From NCBI GenBank assembly GCA_947172415.1, contig OX359195.1:6937001-7001000 (forward strand): 64,000 nt of DNA. The letters are read 5' to 3'. The DNA comes from Chondrosia reniformis (Eukaryota; Porifera; Demospongiae; Chondrillida; Chondrillidae). The notes under the pieces are model-generated. The model saw only the letters and a program-made list of their open reading frames with translations. It was not told where the DNA came from and ran no database searches. Shown piece by piece: positions 47,902 through 57,227 of the stretch (position 1 is the first letter of the stretch; every line of letters starts with the position of its first letter). Made by a program: the position numbers and the translations under genes.

Positions 47902-49654
47902 ATGAAATTTCTCAATATGTTGCGGATTGCTGTTTTGGCTGTTGTTGGAATATTTGCTTCTGATGAGGCTTCTGCTGCACTCTCTTGTACTTCTAGCCTT
48001 CGATTTCAGTTTCCACATCTGTTCAAGCACTGCTCGCAATCATGTGTCTATGGGCCGTGGAGCAGCTGGACCTATGATAGCTATGTGCATTATTATCAAC
48101 ATTTGGGATGTACTAACAACAACAACCGTGCTGCCAGATACAACCGTACTCGTGTTGCCTTGACTACCACATGCTCTTCGCAAAATACTTACGAGTACAA
48201 GTACCAATGTATGTAAATTGTATGATATGCATTTACTATTAAATTACTCCATAATGATTTTTACTAGTATTATTTATCAATAGCTTAAGGATTAAAGTTA
48301 TGAGTTGAATGTATACTTTTTTAATAAATAGATTTTGTTAATTTCAGGTGAACCAAATTTGGGGGATAAAGTGCACATCTTCGTAAAGGAACTTGGACTG
48401 GGAGGAGATGCTGCTCAGTATGATACTAATGAAGATACAAGGAAAAGGAGAAATGTAGCTGACACTATCACCAGCAAGTCAAGAGTAACTCGTCATCATC
48501 AAGGAATAGGTAATGTTGGTATTCCAAGTTTCCAGAAGTGTCCAGCAACGGCAGCAGCTCAATACCCAAACAGAATATGTAGAGGAATGTGTACCTCAAG
48601 TTAGTTAATCCATAATATTATGTATCTACAAGCTTCTAATCAATTAATATTCTAACCCATACCGTTTCTAAAAGTTCTATGATACATTATTGAATGTATT
48701 TTTACTGTGTATAAGCATACGTGTAATTGTTAATTTATGGTTATTCTTAAGGTTTTAGCATACAAGTATATAGTTTTAACATGTAATACATAACTAAATC
48801 CTATATGTACAATGAACAGCATTTATTGTTCTTGTAATTGTATTTATTGTGTATGTTTTTAATCAGGAAAGAAGCGCGAAGTGCAGTCTGAAGCTAAAGC
48901 TAGAGAGATTATTAACATTGAGGGACCAGTAGAGCAATTTGATGTAGAGGCCTATCTGGAAAGATCTTCAAGGAGAAAGAGACAATCTTGTTCCACTAAA
49001 AGATATGTTCTTTTTGTCTTGGATAATTCTGGAAGTATTCCCAAGTCTGACTTTACTGAAATACGAAATATGCTAGCAAATATTTCATCAAAATTATGCG
49101 GAAATATAAATGTAGCAATGATAACATATGAACAGTACATCAATCTGGAGTTCTGTTTCAACTGTCACTCATCACGTGCAGATATTGCAGCTGCCATCCA
49201 GCGTACTGAATATGTTGGAGGACCTAGAACGCAGACCTATCATGCCATTAAGTGCCTCAACAGTTATATACTAGGTTCAGAATGTAATCTACCCTCTGGA
49301 AATCCTGAGGTTGATGTAATATTGATAACAGATGGAAAACACAATGGAGAATGCAGTGATGATAACTTAATTGGGGCACAAGCTAGAATACTTCACAGTA
49401 GATCAAACACTAATACTTATGCAATTGCCATTGGAAATGCAGCGCAGGATCAAGTCAGAGCCCTTGAGGAAGCATCTTCTAATAGAGATCGTCACATCTT
49501 CAATGTGGAGAATATGCAGGAAATGAGAGAATTCATGATAATCCTTGATGAGTACATCAACCAAAGAAATGCTTATGGTTATGTTAATACCTGTGCTCAT
49601 GTGAGAAGTGATTGCTGGACTTGGGGTTTAATACCAACTTTGCTAGATACATAG
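47902..49654 (+). CDS. Secreted TSR-like/VWA protein, copy B
   Basis: Exons are 47902-48208, 48348-48599 and 48867-49654, giving 448 aa. The signal peptide is MKFLNMLRIAVLAVVGIFAS. The TSR-like module contains YGPWSSWTYD (W53, W56) and YNRTRVAL. Exon 2 (84 codons, against 45 in copies A and C) has a basic site RKRRN and a cysteine-containing stretch. Exon 3 opens with basic residues and RSSRRKRQ (about 219-226), a furin-like site just before the VWA domain. The VWA domain has FVLDNSGSIP (D239-N-S-G-S243), NVAMITYEQY and VILITDGKHNG, so the MIDAS is complete. Intron phases equal those of copies A and C, so all four genes share one ancestor. An extracellular, metal-dependent adhesion role is plausible but not shown. 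Confidence 0.83.
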
Positions 49655-50679
49655 TCCTTCCTTGCATTAAAAGACAAACTTACAAAACAGTAAAATTTTC
49701 ATTACTTGAACTATGTAACTTTGCATCCTTAATCTTGAAGTAATTATCATACTCCTTCATTCATAAAAACCTAAACATTTTGCATATATATATGCAGTGC
49801 CATATGTTTGAGCAAGATATAGACTTGCATTTAATTAATATTCTTTTAACAATTTGAAATAAAAATTTACATAATCAAACTAAATTAAATGTAAGAAATA
49901 TGAAACAATAATAAAATTAATACAGCAGTGCCTCAAAACACTGCTCAAAATAGGAAATCAGATAAATACATTGTCCATCGGGGATGAGGTCCCCAGAACT
50001 GCTGCAGCATTGCCTCGCTGAATGGCAACTGCCGTGCCCTGCAGCAGGAACTGAAGTGAGCGTGGCTCCCCAGTCACCGCTCTGACCCGGCGCCCCAGCT
50101 CCCTGACAAGGGTCATTACCTCCGGCCCAAAGACCCCTGTAGTTTCAACAGCCACTGGGACAAAGTGATGGGTGGAGTTGAGGTGTGCATACTTCAGGGT
50201 CTTTGACCCTTTGGTCATTTGAAATGAATCTAAATTTAAAGATTTTCGAATTACCTTCTTTGCTATTACCATGATATATATTACAGGCAACAAGATGCTT
50301 TATATAATTCTTCAAGATAATGGTGTTTTAGATAAGTTTGAAGTTTATAAATTAAAAAAAGAGGGGCGTACTAAGGATATCTGCTAAAAAGCAAAATTTA
50401 AAAACTCTACCCTTGGCCATCTACATTAAGTACATAATGACTTAGTATTCATTTAGAAATACCCAACCCTCCAACTATGTAGGTATACAGTATTGAAGGA
50501 AAGGAGCTGTAAAACAACAGTAGACACAAATTAATTAGTATTGCTTCTGAATCAATTATTACTTCAACTATATACAAAACTAAATTCACTAATAAATGTT
50601 TATAGAGGATATATGCTTACATGGGGCATGACTTTGTGTGATTAACTATATATAGTTGAAGTATATAGGCATTCGAGAG
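49655..50679. other. Gap between convergent VWA copies B and C
   Basis: Contains 3' flanks of both genes and a LINE 3' relic at 49940-50280. The last ~90 bp before 50680 match the flank of copy A (about 42430-42510). No other exon is seen. Confidence 0.6.
49940..50280 (-). mobile_element. LINE 3' end relic (C-terminal part of pol-like ORF)
   Basis: An open minus-strand frame encodes HFVPVAVETTGVFGPEVMTL, then LGRRVRAVTGEPRS and AVAIQRGNAAAVLG. These words are typical of the C-terminus of non-LTR retrotransposon polymerase ORFs in sponges and cnidarians. Its GC content is visibly higher than the flanks. Only this end is present, as in 5'-truncated insertions. It probably belongs to the same family as 45528-46150. 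Confidence 0.65.
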
Positions 50680-52147
50680 TTAGCAGTCACAAGTGTATCC
50701 GTAAGAGGATCCAGAATTAAGATACTCTTTAAGAATTCTTGTAAACATTTGAAGTTTAGGCCATGTCCTTATTTGGAAGATGTTGGGATGTCCAAACTCA
50801 GTCCTACTCTGGTCTCTTAATGCACTCCAAGTTTCTGCATTAATTTTGGCATTTGGGTACGTGTAAGGTTCTATTCCAATTCCCCAAATTTTTGTGTTTG
50901 CACGATTGCGTAGTTTGGATAGCCATGGGTTTTGAGGATGTTGCAAGCCATCAGTCAAAATGATAACTTCAAGTGGTGCATTGGGCGGAAGACCACATTC
51001 AGGAGAAATAACATCCTCATAGGCACATTTAAAAGCATTTGAAATACCACCTTGATTGTATCCTATGCTGCGAATTGCTTCCCCTAGTTGTCGTCGGTCT
51101 ATATTTTCATTAAAGCAAAATTTAACTGCATTTCGACCACCTTCAAATGTCATCATTGCCACATTAATTGGACCACAAATATGTGTTGCAATTATTGCCA
51201 AGAGTTCTTTCATTCTTCCAATTCTGTCACTTCTAGACTCTCTTACACTAACATCAAGCATGAGAAGAACATTCCGACTTTCACTTTGATCTCTTTGGAA
51301 ATAGTCTGAAGTTTCTGTCACAGGATTACTCACCACTTCTCTCTTTCCATATCTTCTACGTGCACCTATACATCCATTATAACCAATCACATACTGTACG
51401 TACACAGCTAAGGTCCCTGGGAAATCAAATTCTTACACAATTATTATTAAACACAAAATATAATTGTTCTACAAATCATGAATAAAAGTAGTTAAGTTTA
51501 AACATTGGCTACACACATGTAAACCTTGTTAGACATAGCATGTTTTATAAAAATTCTTGTTTTTTAAGGACACTAGTATAATATATAAGATGTGTCGTGT
51601 ATAATTAGCACATATATATGTGAGCGTGTGTCAGCCTTACATCTTGCATGTATGTCTTGCCCTGTAACTTGAGACATATTTATGGAAGGAGTGTACAATG
51701 TCATATTCCTTGCATTAGAACCCAATTTGAGTTCTTTTATGAAGATGTGCACATGATCATAAAGGGTTGGGGGACCTGAAGAACAATTAATAGATATACC
51801 ATGTCATAAAAACAAAAGACATTAATACAATTTAACTTACATTCGTGCTTAAAGTCAACTGTGGTCATTTCATCACAACTTCCTTTACCAGATAGAACAA
51901 CTCTAGTGCGTTTGTATTTGTAGGCTATTTTATTGAAGCAGTTTAATACACCAGTGTCATTGTATTCATAAGTTTCATAAGTCCAACTCGACCAAGGGCC
52001 ATACATGCATTCATCTTTGCAATGAGTGAAGAGATGAGGGAACTGAGAGCGTAGAGTAGAACTGCAGCTTAGCTTCCTGATAGCTTCTACTCCCATATTA
52101 ATCATCATGAAAGCAAAGAGGCAACTGATTGCAAGATGCACCTTCAT
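50680..52147 (-). CDS. Secreted TSR-like/VWA protein, copy C
   Basis: Exons are 52147-51841, 51775-51641 and 51365-50680, giving 375 aa. It is a close duplicate of copy A with the same signal peptide, exon lengths and phases. The VWA domain again has the altered motif LDVSVRE in place of DxSxS, but it keeps TDG where copy A has TNG. N-terminal to the VWA it has RRRYGKREV in place of copy A's NRKYEKREV. Divergent from copy D, 2.6 kb away, and convergent with copy B. The keeping of open frames in both duplicates suggests that they still serve a purpose despite the lost MIDAS. Confidence 0.82.
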
Positions 52148-52957
52148 ATCTGAATCAATTTCAAATTAGCTGTTAAGACTGCTTAAATATTATCTGAAAG
52201 GCTGCTTTTATAGAACGTGTTGTGCTGTTTTTGAACTTCCTGTTCCTTATAAAAGGTCAAATGTAAATTTGTAACACTGAAGCAATATGCATTTGTAAGT
52301 GTATACATACATATATACAAATGTGTGTATTATGTAAACTTATAGCAATGTTAATTTGATTTTTTTAATTTGAAGAGGAATCCTTGATTGTTTATTAAAT
52401 TGTATATCCAACTTCATACATATATACGAATACCAGCATCGGATATCCTATATATATATAAGACTTCAGTCACTATACATATATAGTTGGGCAGGCATAA
52501 TATCTCCGGATGATTATTATACTTCTATGTATATATACTGTAGTGCAGGAGAAATTTGTATGGCGTTATATACAAAGATGTAATCTATATACGTCTTTAA
52601 ATATAACATGACTCTTTCTTAGACATTTTTATATACATGTATATATATTCAAAAGACCTCAACAGTTTTTATGAACATGCATGATTATTGATCATTCTGG
52701 ATGATTATTCATTATAATTTCTATTTAACTTCAGTGATGTTCATATGGCTGGTATACACACATGTAGAAGGTTGCTAATAGAGTAGATGGCTCATTAATT
52801 TTAGAAGTACAGAAGAAAGCCATCAAAATTAAGGCAACCTTTGTAAATTTTATGCCAATTCCTTTTTAAATTTCAAATCAATAATTATATCATGACCTCG
52901 TTGGTTATACTATTTTCATATTGGAGCTGTATGTATTCATGTGGTTATATATCATCA

Positions 52958-53150
52958 GTGGACTCAGCATGGATTTACTCCACCCACTCATGTCTCCTGA
53001 GGAGTTTGATGAGCTAATGGGTGAAAGTTCACTTAATGGTAAGCAGAGTATCCCCTTATCTGCTCAAAAAGATAAAATGTGGTTGAACCATAGACAGCTG
53101 TTTAATCCTTATTAAGACTCATGCATCAGTATGATATACGATGGAAGTCT
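52958..53150 (+). repeat. Dispersed repeat family 2, copy between VWA C and D
   Basis: Shares GGATTTACTCCACCCACTC, TGTCTCCTGAGGAG, GAGCTAATGGGTG and the distal CAGCTGTTT...CAGTATG...ATGATA words with 29165-29350. It is flanked by the 52807/53665 direct repeats. Confidence 0.7.
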
Positions 53151-54407
53151 GAATGGCTGCTCTGATATATAATAAGTACTTGAGCCCAAAAGCCTTTCAG
53201 CAGATAAGGGGTATATATAGAGTTAAAGTGTGGCTGACCAATTGAAATTGGCCTTTTTCTGTTTTATGACTTTGTGAATGGTGTAGAGAATTGAAACATG
53301 TTAATCATGCACATTACTTCTATGTTTGCATGGGCACATCATCCATATATACTTGCAGCTATATATCGATCATGCATGATGTGCCCAAACATCAAAGAGA
53401 TGCATGTATATGAATAAATTTCAGTATGCCACTTCTGCATGGTTATATAGCCTTAATTGTTTTGATATACTTTTTCCAAATGTATCAGTCATGCACTCTT
53501 GCAGGTACTGCCATCGATACTTCTATAACTTCATTTTTTAATGTTTTCATTTTACTTATATATAGCCATAAGCTCTCTTGAAATTCATGCTCTTAATTAG
53601 CAACTGATATATGTATGTATATATATATGGGTTTAGAAATAATTAAAACCTTTTCCTCTTTACAGAAGAAAGCCATCAAAATTAAGGCAACCTTTGTAAA
53701 TTTTAATTTATGTCAAATCCTTTTTAAATTTCAAATCAATAATTATATCATGACATCATTGGTTATACTATTTTCATATTGGAGATATATATATATGTAT
53801 TCATTACTAAATCATGTAAAGTAAGAACCTGTTTATTGCATGCGCTGCTAATCATTTCAAAGGATTCCAAAGTATAGATCTCTACGTAACCATCTAATGG
53901 CTTTATGACAGTTATATATAATCAACCCATATATACACTGATAAGTAGGATGGTTAGGTATATAATATATACATACGTATAACAAATCCTATATACGGGT
54001 CAGAGTATAGACATATATATGTCCTGTACATCACTGGTCACAAATGCTGGGATGACTCTAATAAAATATAGTTTTCTTCATTCTCAATCTCAATCTCTTT
54101 TTCTACTCTTCTGCTTCTTGTATAATTTACGTATATGTAGCCAGCCACAAGGATTGAGAATGCTTTCCTTATAAAGGCTTTATAACTTTTGTGATCATTT
54201 TCCCCGGCCCATTATGCAGTGACTCTGTGGCCAACTTGTCAGACTATAAGTATTATAGCTGCATGGCTACTTGAGATTCCTATACGTATATTAATGTTAT
54301 TGCAAATTGTATAATACTTGAACCTGTGTGCTTTAGCCGTATGTCTATATTTGTACTCCTTTGCTGCAGAGGAGTAAAATATAGACATGCATACAGTTAA
54401 AAACATT

Positions 54408-54464
54408 TTTACTATAAAGGAGTGCTCTGCCAACATTCGGAACAAAGCACTCCTTTATAGTAAA
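54408..54464. repeat. Perfect 19-bp inverted repeat with 19-nt loop
   Basis: TTTACTATAAAGGAGTGCT at 54408-54426 is the exact reverse complement of 54446-54464, with loop 54427-54445. It lies about 320 bp upstream of VWA copy D. It could be a small-RNA hairpin, a MITE core or a chance palindrome. Confidence 0.75.
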
Positions 54465-54787
54465 TCCTCACATTTTGCCAGTTGATTGAAGTTGATTTCA
54501 AAATATGCAAATCTATATAGTATTTCAATGGCTCACATATTTGGTGTAACACTTCAAATTGTATATAAGTATTTCCCTCAGGGGAGAATAAGAAGAAAAG
54601 ATAAGTTTAGTCTATTGTAAAATATACGTACATACGTATGATTGTTTAACTATAGTATATATGTACGTATACCTTATCCTGTTGTTATAGTTATGTAAAT
54701 ATTATCATTATCATGGGAGGCCATACAATTTGCAAAGGTCTGCTATAAAAGGTCCAAGTTGTTGTGAAGAAGTATTACTTTCAGAAT

Positions 54788-56518
54788 ATGAAATTTCTCA
54801 ATATGCTGTGGATTGCTGTTTTGGCTGTTGTTGGAATGTTTGCTTCTGAAGAGGCTTCTGCTGCACTCCCTTGTACTTCTAGCCTTCGATTTCAGTTTCC
54901 ACATCTGTTCAAGCACTGCTCGCAATCATGTGTCTATGGGCCGTGGAGCAGCTGGACCTACGATAGCTATGTGCATTATTATCGACATTTGGGATGTACT
55001 AACAACAACAACCGTGCTGCCAGATACAACCGTACTCGTGTTGCCTTGACTACCACATGCTCTTCAGAAAATACTTACGAGTACAAGTACCAATGTATGT
55101 AAATTGTATGATATGCATTTACTATTAAATTACTCCATAATGATTTTTACTAGTATTATTTATCAATAGCTTAAGGATTAAAGTTATGAGTTGAATGTAT
55201 ACTTTTTTAATAAATAGATTTTGTTAATTTCAGGTGAACCAAATTTGGGGGATAAAGTGCACATCTTTGTAAAGGAACTTGGACTGGGAGGAGATGCTGC
55301 TCAATATGATACTAATGAAGATACAAGGAAAAGGAGAAATGTAGCTGACACTATCACCAGCAAGTCAAGAGTGACTCGTCATCATAAAGGAATAGGTAAT
55401 GTTGGTATTTCAAGTTTCCAGAAGTGTCCAGCAACAGCAGCAGCTCAATACCCAAACAGAATATGTAGAGGAATGTGTTCCTCAAGTTAGTTAATACATA
55501 ATATTATGTATCTGCAAGCTTCTAATCAATATTCTAACCCATATTATAAAAAGTTCCATTTCTAAAAGTTCTATGATACATTATTGAATGTGTTTTTACT
55601 GTGTATAAGCATACATGTAGTTGTTAATTCATAAGGTTTTAGCAAACAAGTATATAGTTTTAACATGTAATACATAACTAAATCTTATATGTACAATGAA
55701 CAGCATTTATTGATCTTGTAATTGTATTTATTGTGAATGTATTTAAATCAGGAAGGAAGCGCAAAGTGCAGTCTGAATCTAAAGCTAGAGAGATTATAAA
55801 CATTGAGGGACCAATAGAGCAATTTGATGTAGAGGCCTATCTGGAAAGATCTTCTAGGAGGAAGAGACAATCTTGCTCCACTAAAAGATATGTTCTTTTT
55901 GTCTTGGATAATTCCGGAAGTATTCCTGAGTTAGACTTTACTGAAATACGAAATATGCTAGCAAATATTTCATCAAAATTATGCGGAAATATAAATGTAG
56001 CAATGATAACATATGAACAGTACATCAATCTGGAGTTCTGTTTCAACTGTCACTCATCACGTGCAGATATTGCAGCTGCCATCCAGCGTACTGAATATGT
56101 TGGAGGACCTAGAACACAGACCTATCATGCCATTAAGTGCCTCAACAGTTATATACTAGGTTCAGCATGTAATCTACCATCTGGAAATCCTGAGATCGAC
56201 ATAGTGTTGATAACAGATGGAAGACACAATGGAGACTGTAGTGATCCCAGATTGCTTGGGGCACAAGTTAGAATACTTCACAGTCGAGCAAATACTTCCA
56301 CATATGCAATTGCCATTGGAAATGCAGCACAGGATCAAGTCAGGGAACTTGAAGAAACATCTTCCACAGGAGATCCTCACATCTTCAATGTGGAGAATAT
56401 GCAGGAGATGAGAGACTTCATGATAATCCTTAATGAGTACATCAACCTAAGAAATGCTTATGGTTATGTTAATACCTGTGCTCATGTGAGAAGTGATTGC
56501 TGGAAATGGCCTCAATAA
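54788..56518 (+). CDS. Secreted TSR-like/VWA protein, copy D
   Basis: Exons are 54788-55094, 55234-55485 and 55752-56518, giving 441 aa. It is a close duplicate of copy B, and exon 1, exon 2 and intron 1 are nearly identical to it. Start at ATG 54788, matching the B signal peptide MKFLNML; the open frame upstream of it has no ATG. Features are YGPWSSWTYD, RKRRN, SSRRKRQ and FVLDNSGSIPE with a complete MIDAS, then LITDGRHNG. The C-terminus differs from B (ends DCWKWPQ instead of WTWGLIPTLLDT). Changes cluster in the segment after TDG (CSDPRLLGAQVRILH), so that face of the VWA domain may be diverging. Confidence 0.83.
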
Positions 56519-57227
56519 GCTATAGCGCTAGAGAAGAGACAAACTACAGTAGTAGAATAGCATTCCTTTAAACTATGAAATGTATACTTATCATTTACAC
56601 TTGTACCTTATGCTCTCGAAAATCATAGCCATAATTAATTTCAACCTTAAAGATCTTTATGGATATTATGTTAACACCTGCATGCGCTCATGTGAGAAGT
56701 GATTGCTGGACTTGGGGTTTAAAACCAACTTATTAATTTGCTAGATACGTATATAATCCTTCCTTGCATTAAAAGACAAACTTACAAAACAGTAGAATTT
56801 TCATTACTTGAACTATGTAACTTTTCATCCTTAATCTTGAAGTAATTATCTCAAAAAAATCATATTATTCAATTTAACCTAAACATGGCTGCCCAATTCA
56901 ACTTTTTCACTTCATAAATCAACAAGGAAGAACTTTATGGTTATTTGAATAAGCTTTTTGAACTGCTAACACATATTTAAAAGCTCTACAATGTTTGAAA
57001 CATCCAAAGATGCCAAAATTTACATTTTACCTTTAACCAAATGAAATAGTACTATATATGTGTAAGAAAACTAAAATACATTAAAATTAAAACATTTTGA
57101 AACGCATACGTTTGTCCATAAATTAGAGTTGGTGATATACATACACTTAATGAGGACAAACTATATTACAACATCAATAATCTTACATTTATACAATGTT
57201 AAATGTCTCTACCATGATTGTATACAA
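56519..57227. other. 3' flank of VWA copy D and E2F 3' flank
   Basis: Contains the B-type tail remnant at 56655-56850 and AT-rich non-coding DNA up to the E2F stop. No exon is seen. Confidence 0.6.
56655..56850 (+). pseudogene. Remnant of a third B-type VWA gene 3' end
   Basis: From TATGGATATTATGTTAACAC to about 56845 the text follows the end and 3' flank of copy B (49575-49740), including GTGAGAAGTGATTGCTGGAC, TTGGGGTTTAA and CTTGCATTAAAAGACAAACT. It has a frame-disturbing insertion (TGCATGCG). Copy D's own tail lies just upstream and is different, so this is an extra copy. Confidence 0.8.

Larger units (their letters stand above)
52148..54787. other. Intergenic region between divergent VWA copies C and D
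   Basis: Contains two ~115-bp direct repeats (52807-52923 and 53665-53783), a family 2 repeat between them, and a perfect hairpin at 54408-54464. No exon is recognisable. Confidence 0.6.

Noticed and set aside
54764-54787. Earlier start for VWA copy D (extra N-terminal residues before MKFLNML)
   Set aside because: The upstream open frame begins with a non-ATG codon. The ATG at 54788 matches copy B and puts the signal peptide first.
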